Shown here piece after piece: positions 28,564 through 36,487 of a DNA stretch of 42,371 nt (the first letter of the stretch is position 1; each line of letters begins with the position of its first letter). The stretch is from NCBI GenBank assembly GCA_002155895.1, contig MUMD01000049.1, positions 1 to 42,371 on the forward strand, in the 5' to 3' direction. Below the pieces are notes generated by a model. The model was not told the origin of the DNA and did no database searches. It saw only the letters and a program-made list of their open reading frames with translations. The translations under genes and the position numbers were made by a program. The stretch is from Streptomyces rochei (lineage in GTDB: Bacteria > Actinomycetota > Actinomycetes > Streptomycetales > Streptomycetaceae).

Positions 28564-29652
28564 TCTGCCAGATTGAGTTCCGCGAGGACGCGAGCCGCGA
28601 TGCGCACCACCGCGCGTGTCTCTGCCGAGTTGCTGCTGATACTCGCCATGCTCGCGGTGGCCCTGTGGGTCCTCGGCCGTATGTGGCCCGTCGTGTGGCC
28701 GCTGATAGTCGGTCTGCTCCTGACCACCCTGACCTGGCCCGCGGCCCGTTTCCTGCGACGGCACGGGTGGCGCCCCGCGCTCGCCGCCTCCGTGGTGACC
28801 GTGGGGTTCCTGCTGGTCGTCACGGGCATCGTGGCGCTGATCGCGGTCCCGATGTCGTCCCAGACCGACGAGTTGACCGACGGCGTGGTCGAGGGCATCG
28901 AGCGGCTGCGCGAGTGGGCCGCGGGTCCGCCGCTGAACATCGACGACGCCCAGATCACCGGGGCGCTCGACTCGGCGATGGCCCGCATCCAGGACAGCGT
29001 CGACGGTGTGGTCACCGCGGTGGCCACCGGGGTCGGCACGGTGGTCAACGGTCTCATCACCGCCGTCCTGGGCGTCTTCCTGATGTTCTTCTTCCTCAAG
29101 GACGGGCCGCGCTTCCTGCCGTGGCTCGCCCGCCAGCTGCCCGGCCGGCTCGCCACCGACGTCCCGACCGTGGCCCTGCGCAGCTGGGAGACCCTGGGCT
29201 CCTTCGTCCGCTCGCAGGCGCTGGTGGGCCTGCTCGACGCGGTCTTCATCGGGCTCGGCCTGTGGATACTCGGCGTGCCCCTGGTGCTGCCGCTGGCGGT
29301 GCTGACGTTCGTGTCGGCCTTCGTGCCCATCGTGGGCGCCCTCTTCGCCGGCTTCGTCGCGGTCCTCATCGCCCTGGTGTCGAACGGTCTGACGGACGCC
29401 CTGATCGTGCTGGCGATCATCGTGGTGGTGCAGCAGCTGGAGGGCAACGTGTTCCAGCCCATCATCCAGAGCCGCGGCCTCGGGCTGCACGCGGCGGTGA
29501 TCCTGCTGGCGGTGACCCTGGGCGGGAGCCTGGCCGGGATCGTGGGCAGCCTGCTCGCCGTACCGGTCGCCGCGCTGATCGCGGTGGTGTGGAACTACGT
29601 CCGCGAACAACTCGTCGACCCGCCGCGGGAGCCCGCTGCGGCGGACACCTGA
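28561..29652 (+). CDS. AI-2E family (formerly UPF0118) membrane transporter
   Basis: This is a 363-aa multi-pass membrane protein. Hydrophobic helices occur near residues 20-40, 45-60, 75-95 and 160-180, then a cluster from about 215 to 350. The family-typical segments are FLMFFFLKDGPRFLPWL, FVSAFVPIVGALFAGFVAVL, QQLEGNVFQPIIQSR and the closing GGSLAGIVGSLLAVPVAALI. Members export or exchange small molecules (AI-2 in E. coli; Na+/H+ exchange in others), and the substrate here is unknown. The start ATG 28561 lies four bases after AAGGTGAT; a GTG at 28552 in frame is less likely because it is inside that Shine-Dalgarno. It follows glpK by 55 bases and may be read through from it. Confidence 0.88.
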   Translation: MSARLSSARTRAAMRTTARVSAELLLILAMLAVALWVLGRMWPVVWPLIVGLLLTTLTWPAARFLRRHGWRPALAASVVTVGFLLVVTGIVALIAVPMSSQTDELTDGVVEGIERLREWAAGPPLNIDDAQITGALDSAMARIQDSVDGVVTAVATGVGTVVNGLITAVLGVFLMFFFLKDGPRFLPWLARQLPGRLATDVPTVALRSWETLGSFVRSQALVGLLDAVFIGLGLWILGVPLVLPLAVLTFVSAFVPIVGALFAGFVAVLIALVSNGLTDALIVLAIIVVVQQLEGNVFQPIIQSRGLGLHAAVILLAVTLGGSLAGIVGSLLAVPVAALIAVVWNYVREQLVDPPREPAAADT

Positions 29653-29720
29653 GAACGGCGGGACCCGGGCCCGCCCGGCCCTCCCGGTCCGACCGCCCTC
29701 GCGCCACGGCCGCCTGCTGC

Positions 29721-29726
29721 TAGCTT
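29721..29726 (+). promoter_or_regulatory. -10-like box suggesting a leaderless transcript
   Basis: TAGCTT fits the actinobacterial -10 pattern TANNNT and ends six bases before the GTG at 29733. No Shine-Dalgarno precedes that GTG, so transcription probably begins at the start codon itself. Confidence 0.4.
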
Positions 29727-29732
29727 GCGGCC

Positions 29733-30386
29733 GTGGACCTCTTCTCTCTCTCCTGGTCGGCGTTGCGCGCCGCGGTCGCCGGGCTGCGCGACGAGGACTT
29801 CGGGCGCCCTTCCGGCTGCGCCGGCTGGCTCGTACGGGATCTGGTGTGCCATCTGGTCATCGACGCCCAGGACGTCCTGATCACCCTGGCCACCCCCGCC
29901 ACCGCGGAACCGACGCGGGACGCGGTGACGTACTGGAACGTCGTCGACGCCCCGACGGGCGACGATCCGCTCGACGCGCTGACCGTCCGCCTGGCCGCCG
30001 CGTACCAGGAACCCTGGCTGCTCACGTTCCATCTGGACGACGTCGGCTCCGCCGCGGGCCGGGCCGCCGGCCTCGCGGACCCGACGGCCCGGGTGGGCAC
30101 ACGCGACGAGGTGCTCACCGCCGGCGACTACCTCGGCGCGTACGTGCTGGAGTGGACGCTGCACCACCTCGACCTGGGCGCGCACCTGCCGGACGTCCCG
30201 GGGCCGCCCGCCGAAGGGCTCGCCCGGTCACGGGAGATGCTGGAGCGGCTCGTGGGGACCGCCTTCCCGGCGTCCTTCACGGACCGGGACGCGCTCCTGG
30301 TCGGCACCGGACGGCGGGCACCGACCGGGGCCGAACGCGCGGCCCTGGGCGGGACGGCCGCGCGGCTCCCCTTCGCGGTCGGCTGA
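29733..30386 (+). CDS. DinB/maleylpyruvate isomerase N-terminal domain protein
   Basis: This is a 217-aa cytoplasmic protein of the DinB-like four-helix metal-binding superfamily, close to mycothiol-dependent maleylpyruvate isomerase N-domains. It opens with the family pattern LSWSALRAAVAGLRDEDFGRPSGCAG split by WLVRDLVCHLV. Probable metal ligands are His40, and His144 or His145 with Glu140 in LEWTLHHLDLG. In actinobacteria these proteins often perform mycothiol-dependent S-transfers or isomerisations; the substrate is unknown. The start is GTG 29733, apparently leaderless. An Arg/Ala-rich C-terminal tail follows the conserved core. Confidence 0.75.
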   Translation: MDLFSLSWSALRAAVAGLRDEDFGRPSGCAGWLVRDLVCHLVIDAQDVLITLATPATAEPTRDAVTYWNVVDAPTGDDPLDALTVRLAAAYQEPWLLTFHLDDVGSAAGRAAGLADPTARVGTRDEVLTAGDYLGAYVLEWTLHHLDLGAHLPDVPGPPAEGLARSREMLERLVGTAFPASFTDRDALLVGTGRRAPTGAERAALGGTAARLPFAVG

Positions 30387-30475
30387 GCACCCCGCGGGAC
30401 CCCCACGGGCACTGGAGACAGTGATCGACCGGAGTTACGTTGGTCCCGTACCGATCACCTCGCGGAGAGGACGCC

Positions 30476-31384
30476 ATGCCCGCCGACGGCCCGTACGACA
30501 TCCTGGACGACCGCTTCCGTACCGGGCGCTGCGCCAACGGGGACAGCAGGCTGGAGGTCCTCCACGACGACTGCCGCTGGGCCGAGGGCCCGCTGTACGT
30601 CCCCGCCTGGCGCCAGCTCGTCTGGAGCGACATCCCCAACGACCGCATCCTGCGCTGGGACGAGGCCACCGGCACGGTCGGCGTCTTCCGCGCCCCGGCC
30701 GGGCACAGCAACGGCAACACCCTGGACCGTCAGGGCCGCCTGGTCACCTGCGAACAGGGCAACCGCAGGGTCACCCGTACGGAGCCCGACGGGACCGTGA
30801 CCGTCCTCGCCGACCGCTACGACGGCAAGCGCCTCAACAGCCCGAACGACTCCGTCGTGCGCTCGGACGGCACCGTCTGGTTCTCCGACCCGGACTTCGG
30901 CATCATCAGCGACTACGAGGGGCACCGCGCCGAGTCGGAGATCGGCGCGTGCAACGTCTACCGGATCGACCCGGTGTCGGGCGAGGTCCACCTGGCCGCC
31001 GACGGTTTCGACGGCCCCAACGGCGTGATCCTCTCCCCCGACGAGAAGCGGCTGTACGTCTCGGACTCCCGGGCGGCCCGGATCCACGTGTTCGACGTCC
31101 ACGAGGACGGCGCGCTCTCGGGCGGCAAGGTCTTCGCCGAGGCCCGGGGCGACGTGCGCTTCGACAACATCCGCTTCGACGACGAGGGCCGCCTGTGGGC
31201 CGCCGCGCTGGCCGACGGTGTCCACTGCTACGACCCCGACGGCACCCTCATCGGACGGCTGCGGGTGCCCGAGCCCGTGTCCAACATCGCCTTCGGCGGC
31301 CCCAAGAACAACCGTCTGTTCATCACGGCCACCACCTCCCTGTACTCCCTGGTGATGTCGGTGACGGGAGCACCACGCCTGTGA
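30476..31384 (+). CDS. SMP-30/gluconolactonase/LRE family lactonase-like protein
   Basis: This is a 302-aa six-bladed propeller protein of the senescence-marker/gluconolactonase family, expected to hydrolyse sugar lactones with a divalent metal. Metal ligands can be placed as Glu37 (CRWAEGPLYV), Asn124 (NSPNDSVV), Asn182 (DGPNGVILS) and Asp197 (LYVSDSRA). It has no signal peptide, so it is cytoplasmic. I chose ATG 30476 because GGAGAGG lies five bases upstream; a GTG-initiated extension from 30440 would cross that site. It follows the maleylpyruvate-isomerase-like gene by 89 bases on the same strand. Confidence 0.88.
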   Translation: MPADGPYDILDDRFRTGRCANGDSRLEVLHDDCRWAEGPLYVPAWRQLVWSDIPNDRILRWDEATGTVGVFRAPAGHSNGNTLDRQGRLVTCEQGNRRVTRTEPDGTVTVLADRYDGKRLNSPNDSVVRSDGTVWFSDPDFGIISDYEGHRAESEIGACNVYRIDPVSGEVHLAADGFDGPNGVILSPDEKRLYVSDSRAARIHVFDVHEDGALSGGKVFAEARGDVRFDNIRFDDEGRLWAAALADGVHCYDPDGTLIGRLRVPEPVSNIAFGGPKNNRLFITATTSLYSLVMSVTGAPRL

Positions 31385-31480
31385 GCGGCGCAAGGGGCCG
31401 AACCGGTGTGCGGGGCAAGGCCGTTGCGGCGTAGGTTGTGACGAAGCACCCATGCCTCGGCTGAAAGACGGACCGTACCC

Positions 31481-32296
31481 ATGAGCGATCCCGTGACGAC
31501 TCCCGGCCCCGCACCGCACCAGAAGATCGACACCTCGGTGCCGCACTCGGCCCGGATCTGGAACTACTGGCTGGGCGGGAAGGACAACTACCCGGTCGAC
31601 GAGCAGGCGGGTGACGCGTACACCGCGGTCTTCCCCGGCATCGTCACCATCGCCCGCAGCAGCCGAGCCTTCCTGCGCCGCAACATCACGTATCTGGTCG
31701 CCGAGGCGGGTGTGAGGCAGTTCCTCGACATCGGGACCGGTCTGCCGACCGCCGACAACACCCACGAGGTCGCCCAGCGCATCGCACCCGAGTCCCGCAT
31801 CGTCTACGTGGACAACGATCCGATGGTCCTCGCGCACGCCCGCGCGCTGCTCTACTCCACGCCCGAGGGCGCGACGGCGTACATCGACTCCGACGTGCTC
31901 GACCCGGACAGCGTCCTGCGGGACGCCGCGAAGACGCTGGACTTCGACCGGCCCGTCGCGCTCATCCTCAGCAACATCCTGGGCCATGTCGCCGACTACG
32001 ACCGGGCGCGTTCCATAGTCACCCGCTTGATGGACGCGCTGCCGTCCGGCAGCTACCTCTCCGTCAACGACGGCTCCCGGGGCGTCGATCCGGCGTTCGA
32101 CGAGGCCCAGGACGGCTACAACGAGAGCGGCGCCGTTCCGTACAACCTGCGCACCGTGGAGGAGATCACGGCGTTCTTCGACGGGCTCGAGCTGGTGGAA
32201 CCCGGGGTCGTCTCCGTCCCGCTCTGGCGTCCGGACGCCGACGCGCCCGCCCCGAAGCCCATCGCCGAGCACGGCGGCCTGGCCCGCAAGCCGTAG
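31481..32296 (+). CDS. S-adenosyl methyltransferase of the Methyltransf_19 (DUF574) family
   Basis: This is a 271-aa cytoplasmic protein from a family greatly expanded in Streptomyces. The diagnostic N-terminus is present, PHSARIWNYWLGGKDNYPVD (residues 21-40), followed by the SAM-binding loop FLDIGTGLPT 81-90 and acidic strand end VYVDNDP 108-114. RPVALILSNILGHV and SYLSVNDGS follow at the expected positions. The methyl acceptor is not known for most members. The ATG 31481 has only a weak GAAAG upstream. A -10-like TAGGTT at 31432-31437 could drive it independently. No partner gene is evident nearby. Confidence 0.87.
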   Translation: MSDPVTTPGPAPHQKIDTSVPHSARIWNYWLGGKDNYPVDEQAGDAYTAVFPGIVTIARSSRAFLRRNITYLVAEAGVRQFLDIGTGLPTADNTHEVAQRIAPESRIVYVDNDPMVLAHARALLYSTPEGATAYIDSDVLDPDSVLRDAAKTLDFDRPVALILSNILGHVADYDRARSIVTRLMDALPSGSYLSVNDGSRGVDPAFDEAQDGYNESGAVPYNLRTVEEITAFFDGLELVEPGVVSVPLWRPDADAPAPKPIAEHGGLARKP

Positions 32297-32337
32297 GACC
32301 GACCGGGGCGCGGACGCCCCGCACGTGAGGAGCACGG

Positions 32338-33171
32338 ATGACCGAGTGGACACTGCCCGAGACCTTCGCCGGCAGTACCGGGTCCGTCCGGTGGAACCGG
32401 CTGGGCGAGTCGGGCCGGCCGCCGCTGGTCCTGCTGCACGGCACGCCGTTCTCCTCGTACGTCTGGCGCGCGGTGGCCCGTTCGCTGGCGCGGGACCACC
32501 AGGTGTTCGTCTGGGACATGCCGGGTTACGGGATGTCCCAGATGTCCGCCGGTCAGGACGTGTCCCTGGCCGCGCAGGGCCGGGTCTTCACCGAACTGCT
32601 GGCCCACTGGGGCCTGACGGAGCCCGTGGTGGTCGCCCATGACTTCGGCGGTGCGGTGGCGCTCCGCGCCCACCTGCTGCACGGCGCCGCCTACCGGGCC
32701 CTGGCCCTGGTCGATCCGGTGGCGCTGGCCCCTTGGGGCTCGCCCTTCTTCCGGCTGGTGCGCGAACACGCGGAGGTCTTCGAGCGGCTGCCCCCGGCAC
32801 TGCACGGCGCTCTGGTCCGTGAGTACGTGGGGTCGGCGAGCAGCCCGGGGCTGCACCCGACGGTGCTGGAGCGGCTGGTGCGGCCGTGGCTCGGCGAGCG
32901 GGGCCAGGCCGCCTTCTACCGGCAGATCGCCCAGGCCGACCAGCGCCACACCGACGAGATCCAGGACCGCTATCCCGCCATCGGCGTACCGACGCTGGTC
33001 TGCTGGGGTGAGGACGACGCCTGGATCCCGGTGACCAAGGGACGCGAACTCGCGGCGGCCGTCCCCGGCGCCCGCTGGGAGCCGGTCCCCGGCGCGGGCC
33101 ACCTCGTCCAGGAGGACGCGCCCGCGGAGCTGACCGCCGCGCTGCTGGCCTTCCTGCGGCGGCTCGCCTGA
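32338..33171 (+). CDS. Alpha/beta hydrolase with an Asp nucleophile (dehalogenase/epoxide hydrolase-like)
   Basis: This is a 277-aa cytoplasmic hydrolase. The oxyanion loop is HGTP at residues 34-37. At the nucleophile elbow the sequence is VVAHDFGG with Asp102, not the Ser of esterases, as in haloalkane dehalogenases and epoxide hydrolases. The triad is completed by an acid in WGEDDAW (225-227) and His254/255 in GAGHLVQED. The cap region lacks a clearly readable halide-binding Trp pair beyond Trp132-type residues, so I cannot say which reaction it performs. Start ATG 32338 has GAGGAG five bases upstream. It is convergent with the cold-shock gene, separated by an exceptionally long hairpin. 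Confidence 0.85.
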   Translation: MTEWTLPETFAGSTGSVRWNRLGESGRPPLVLLHGTPFSSYVWRAVARSLARDHQVFVWDMPGYGMSQMSAGQDVSLAAQGRVFTELLAHWGLTEPVVVAHDFGGAVALRAHLLHGAAYRALALVDPVALAPWGSPFFRLVREHAEVFERLPPALHGALVREYVGSASSPGLHPTVLERLVRPWLGERGQAAFYRQIAQADQRHTDEIQDRYPAIGVPTLVCWGEDDAWIPVTKGRELAAAVPGARWEPVPGAGHLVQEDAPAELTAALLAFLRRLA

Positions 33172-33254
33172 CGGCGGTGTGACGACGCCCGAGGGACCCG
33201 GGGGCGTGTGACCGCGCGCGGGGCCGCGCGCGCTGCTCGTGCCCACGGAGACGG

Positions 33255-33292
33255 CACGGTGCCCGGGAACCGAACGGTTCCCGGGCACCGTG
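33255..33292. terminator. Long perfect hairpin between convergent hydrolase and cold-shock genes
   Basis: CACGGTGCCCGGGAACCG pairs exactly with CGGTTCCCGGGCACCGTG, 18 bp around a 2-base spacer (16 bp with a realistic 6-base loop). Flanking GAGAC and GTCTC extend it after a 2-base bulge. It sits between the two stop codons and most likely terminates transcription from both sides. Confidence 0.8.
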
Positions 33293-33314
33293 TCTCGTCC
33301 GACCGGTCTACCGG

Positions 33315-33518
33315 TCAGGCGGGGGTGATGTTCTCCGCCTGCGGGCCCTTCTGGCCCTGGGTGATGTCGAAGGTGACGGCCTGGCCTTCCTGCAGCTCGC
33401 GGTAGCCGGTGGCGTTGATGTTGGAGTAGTGCGCGAAGACGTCGGGGCCGCCGCCGTCCTGCGCGATGAAGCCGAAGCCCTTTTCGGAGTTGAACCACTT
33501 GACGGTTCCGCTGGCCAT
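33315..33518 (-). CDS. Cold-shock domain protein (CspA family)
   Basis: This is a 67-aa single-stranded nucleic-acid-binding protein, full length for the family. It has RNP1-like KGFGFI (residues 13-18) and RNP2-like DVFAHY (26-31), plus the usual opening [14 protein letters not shown] and the QKGPQAENI ending. It acts as an RNA chaperone. GAAAGG precedes the ATG by about 8 bases. The upstream leader is unusually structured (separate entry). The gene is convergent with the alpha/beta hydrolase and divergent from the L,D-transpeptidase-like lipoprotein gene. Confidence 0.96.
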   Translation of the reverse strand: MASGTVKWFNSEKGFGFIAQDGGGPDVFAHYSNINATGYRELQEGQAVTFDITQGQKGPQAENITPA

Positions 33519-33534
33519 GCCTTTTGCCTTTCAG

Positions 33535-33627
33535 CCGATATCGGATCCGCACCGTGCGAACCCGGAGGTGGTCGTCCTGGTCCTCCGGCATTGCACAGCA
33601 AACCGCCCGCACTCCGGCGCGGGCGGT
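33535..33627 (-). promoter_or_regulatory. Structured 5' leader of the cold-shock gene
   Basis: Three elements lie in the roughly 110 bases upstream of the start: the palindrome CCGATATCGG (33535-33544), a hairpin CCGGAGG/CCTCCGG (33562-33588), and a 9-bp hairpin ACCGCCCGC/GCGGGCGGT (33602-33627). A -10-like TAGCGT is at 33655-33660 on the minus strand. Long folded leaders are common on cold-shock mRNAs. The rest of the roughly 296-base gap up to 33814 shows no gene. Confidence 0.45.
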
Positions 33628-33814
33628 CTGGGCGAACCACGACATCTGCTGCTGACGCTACACGGCATGTCCGAGCCCCACCAGTGAGTAAGGGGTCCGA
33701 GCGGCAACGATGTTGCCTCCTGGGCCATACGGGGGAGACGGCGAGGCGGGCGCACAACCCGGTTCCGTTAGTGGTGAAGCAATGAGTAGTCCACCCACGG
33801 AGTCGGAGAACGAT

Positions 33815-34597
33815 ATGACCGTCAGAAGAGCGCTGGCCCTGGTGATCGGCGCCGTGCTGTGCACCGGCGTGCTGGGGACCGGGTGCGCCCAGCAGCCGTC
33901 GGGGCTCTCCTCCGGGGACGCGCAGCCGCCCGCCGCGTCCGCGTCGTCCCCGGCGGCCGAGGCGGCCCGTACGTCCCCGCAGGCCGGTCCCCCGCGTTCG
34001 TTCCCCCGGCCCCTGCCGGGGATCGGGCCGGCCATGCGGGCCCGGCTCCCCGACGGCTCCCGGCAGGCGCTGGTGGTCACCGGGGCCACCGAGACGTCGA
34101 ACCGGGCGGAGGCGGTGCTGTACGAGCGGTACCCCGCCGAGGGCTGGCGTGCCGTCGCCGGTCCCTGGCCCGCGCACAACGGGCTGCGCGGCTGGACCGA
34201 CGACCACGAGGCGGGTGACCTGCGCACTCCCGTCGGGGTGTTCGGCCTGAGCGACGCCGGGGGCCGGCTGCCCGACCCGGGCGCCCTGCTCCCCTACGAC
34301 CAGGATCCCGAGTTCGCCGTGTCGGGCACCGGACACCTCGGGGAGCCGCTGGAAGGCTCGTTCGACTACGTGATCGCCATCGACTACAACCGGGTGCCCG
34401 GCACCACGCCGCTGGACAAGACCCGCCCTCTGGGTGAGGACAAGGGCGGCGGCGTCTGGATCCACGTCGACCACGAAGGACCGACCAACGCCTGCGTGTC
34501 GCTGAGCGAGGACCACATGCGCGCGCTGCTCACCGCCCTGGACCCGGAGAAGGAGCCGGTCGTGGTCATGGGACCGGAGCCGGTGCTGGCGCGGTAG
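33815..34597 (+). CDS. L,D-transpeptidase (YkuD)-like lipoprotein
   Basis: This is a 260-aa exported protein. MTVRRALALVIGAVL followed by LGTGC gives a lipoprotein-type signal with Cys24 as probable anchor, although the -3 residue is Gly, not Leu. A Pro/Ala/Ser-rich linker (25-65) precedes the catalytic domain. The YkuD signature is recognisable as His217 (VWIHVDHEG) and the nucleophile Cys227 in TNACVSLSE, where Ala replaces the usual Gly before Cys. Such enzymes form 3-3 cross-links in peptidoglycan or have related roles. ATG 33815 has GGAGAA four bases upstream; an in-frame ATG at 33782 would place 11 polar residues before the signal peptide. It is divergent from the cold-shock gene. Confidence 0.82.
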   Translation: MTVRRALALVIGAVLCTGVLGTGCAQQPSGLSSGDAQPPAASASSPAAEAARTSPQAGPPRSFPRPLPGIGPAMRARLPDGSRQALVVTGATETSNRAEAVLYERYPAEGWRAVAGPWPAHNGLRGWTDDHEAGDLRTPVGVFGLSDAGGRLPDPGALLPYDQDPEFAVSGTGHLGEPLEGSFDYVIAIDYNRVPGTTPLDKTRPLGEDKGGGVWIHVDHEGPTNACVSLSEDHMRALLTALDPEKEPVVVMGPEPVLAR

Positions 34598-34625
34598 GGC
34601 GCCGCCCGGCGCGTGTCCGGCCGCC

Positions 34626-34679
34626 GCCGGACGCCGAAGCCGCGCCGGACGCCGACACCGCTCCGGACGCCGCAGCGGC
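34626..34679. repeat. 18-bp tandem repeat, three copies
   Basis: Units start at 34626, 34644 and 34662, each containing CCGGACGCCG followed by a variable 7-8 bases. They lie just after the stop of the L,D-transpeptidase-like gene, in the convergent gap. No function is evident. Confidence 0.7.
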
Positions 34680-34680
34680 G

Positions 34681-34712
34681 CCGTGGCCGACGGAGGCGGC
34701 CGCCGGCCACGG
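34681..34712. terminator. Hairpin between convergent lipoprotein and oxidoreductase genes
   Basis: CCGTGGCCG (34681-34689) pairs with CGGCCACGG (34704-34712), a perfect 9-bp stem around a 14-base loop. It is located between two convergent stops and follows the 18-bp repeats. Confidence 0.55.
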
Positions 34713-34756
34713 TCGGCCGGCACAGCCGTGGCGGGAACCCGGCCGTCCGCCCCGGT

Positions 34757-36178
34757 TCAGCCCACGGGCGGCATGTCGGTGGGGGCCGAGTCGAGTCCGG
34801 GCCGGCGCTCACGCCAGCCGCCCCGGGTGAAGTCGGGGATCTCCACCGGGCGCCCGCCCCGGGCCAGCGACCGGACGCTCAGGGGCACGGGCGAGCACCA
34901 GGCCGCGGAGTCGTAGACGTCGATGTCCGGCACCAGCCCCGCCCTCATGCACTGGACGATCCGCCACTGCAGTACGTAGTCCATGCCGCCGTGGCCGCCG
35001 TTGTTGGCCGCGTCGTCGCCGACCTTCCGCCACAGCCAGTGGTCGTACTCCTTGCGGTAGCCCTCGAAGTCGCGCCAGGTGTGGCCGCTGTGGTCCGGTT
35101 CGACGTAGATCCGGGCGCCGGTCGGGGCGGGGCCGGCGTAGTCCTCGACGATGCCACGGCTTCCCGCGAGGGTGTTGATCCGGCTGTAGGGGCGCGGGGA
35201 GCTGACGTCGTGCTCCGCGCGGATCGTCCGGCCCTTCGCCGTCTCGATCATGCAGGTGACCAGGTCCCCGTTGACGTACTCCTCCTTCCAGGACGGGTGG
35301 CCCCTCGGGACGAAGCGCGCACGGTAGTCGGCCAGGCCCCTCGGGGCGGTGGAGGTGGCGCTTAGGGTGGTCATGCGGTCGCCGCGGTTGACGTCCATGG
35401 CGGCCGCGATGGGCGCCAGCCCGTGCATGGGGTAGAACGACGCGGTGCTGCGGGTGTGCCACAGGCGCCGCCAGGAGTCGGTGTAGTAGGTGTCGGAGAA
35501 GAGGAGTTCGCGCAGGTCGTGCAGGTAGCCGCCGTGGCCGTTGGTGAGGTCGCCGAACAGGCCGTCGTGCGCGGCCCTGAGCATGGCCAGCTCGTTGCGT
35601 CCGTAGTTGCAGTTCTCGGACAGCAGCAGGTGCCTGCGGGTCTTCTCCGAGGTGTCGACCAGATCCCACAGTTCGCGCAGTTCCGTCGCGATGGGGAGTT
35701 CCACCACGGCGTGGCGGCCGCTGAGCAGTGCCGCCCGGCCCTGCTCGTAGTGGAACTCCCAGGGCGTGGCGATGTAGACGAGGTCGATGTCGTCGCGCCC
35801 GAGCATCCGGGCGTAGGAGTCGGCGGAGCCGCCGTACTCGGCGGGCCGTGGGTGGCCCTTGCTCTGCAGGCGGTCGGCGGCGCGCCTGGCACGGTCGGCG
35901 CGGATGTCGCAGACGGCGGTCACGGTGCAGCCGGGCACGGCCGCCCACCCGGTGATCATGCCGCTGCCCCGGTTGCCGAGGCCGATGACGCCGACGCGGA
36001 CGGTGCGGTGGGCGGCGAAGGGCACGCCGATCATCGACTTCTGGCCGCGTCCGCGGCGGGGGGCCGGTTCGGCGGCCGCCACGGACGGGGCGGCCGCGGT
36101 CATCCCGGCCGCGAGCGCGCCGGTGGCGACGGCACCGCCCAGGAGCAGTCGGCGTGAGACAGCGGGCGTTTCGGACAT
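34757..36178 (-). CDS. Tat-exported Gfo/Idh/MocA family protein, GH109-like
   Basis: This is a 473-aa protein. It starts with a twin-arginine signal, SRRLLLGG at residues 8-15, then an Ala-rich hydrophobic stretch ending near VAAAEPAP (35-40), so it is exported folded with its cofactor. The Rossmann loop GLGNRG is at 66-71, and DIDLVYIATPWEFHYEQG and HVVVE-like AVVELPIA follow as in NAD-dependent Gfo/Idh/MocA enzymes. The C-terminal half includes GHGGYLHDLRELLF and MDYVLQWRIVQCM, resembling family GH109 alpha-N-acetylgalactosaminidases, which use NAD+ for a retained redox mechanism. I recall a related S. coelicolor protein annotated as GH109. ATG 36178 has GAGGAG eleven bases upstream. 10-bp direct repeats lie in its upstream region. 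Confidence 0.85.
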   Translation of the reverse strand: MSETPAVSRRLLLGGAVATGALAAGMTAAAPSVAAAEPAPRRGRGQKSMIGVPFAAHRTVRVGVIGLGNRGSGMITGWAAVPGCTVTAVCDIRADRARRAADRLQSKGHPRPAEYGGSADSYARMLGRDDIDLVYIATPWEFHYEQGRAALLSGRHAVVELPIATELRELWDLVDTSEKTRRHLLLSENCNYGRNELAMLRAAHDGLFGDLTNGHGGYLHDLRELLFSDTYYTDSWRRLWHTRSTASFYPMHGLAPIAAAMDVNRGDRMTTLSATSTAPRGLADYRARFVPRGHPSWKEEYVNGDLVTCMIETAKGRTIRAEHDVSSPRPYSRINTLAGSRGIVEDYAGPAPTGARIYVEPDHSGHTWRDFEGYRKEYDHWLWRKVGDDAANNGGHGGMDYVLQWRIVQCMRAGLVPDIDVYDSAAWCSPVPLSVRSLARGGRPVEIPDFTRGGWRERRPGLDSAPTDMPPVG

Positions 36179-36234
36179 GACGGCAACACTCCTCGTGGCG
36201 GTGGCATCACGGCGGGGGCACTGTCGGGCGTTGT

Positions 36235-36305
36235 CGAGCACGGACGAGCACGGACGAGCACGGTCGAGCGCGGTGGGACACGGCGGAACACGGGACGAGC
36301 ACGGC
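36235..36305. repeat. Array of 10-bp direct repeats upstream of the GH109-like gene
   Basis: CGAGCACGGA is repeated at 36235, 36245 and 36255, then in degenerate form at 36265, 36275, 36285 and 36296. The 10-base spacing puts each copy on the same DNA face. It lies 57-127 bases before the ATG at 36178. The rest of the 36179-36487 gap holds a TTGACA (36399-36404, minus strand) that could be a -35 element, without a good -10 partner; I see no gene there. Confidence 0.6.
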
Positions 36306-36487
36306 GGAGCCCCGGCGGACCGCGTCGAAGTCGCACCGTCGATCCGCCGGTCCGTCGAACGCTTTCGGGGCATGACTCTGCGGCCTCTGCCGTTACATGT
36401 CAATACGTGCTCGATACAAAGCCGTTCCGAGCATTTCCACGCACCCGGGTGGGAACGGTGTGCGGTCCGGCGGCTGTGGTGCGGCGG

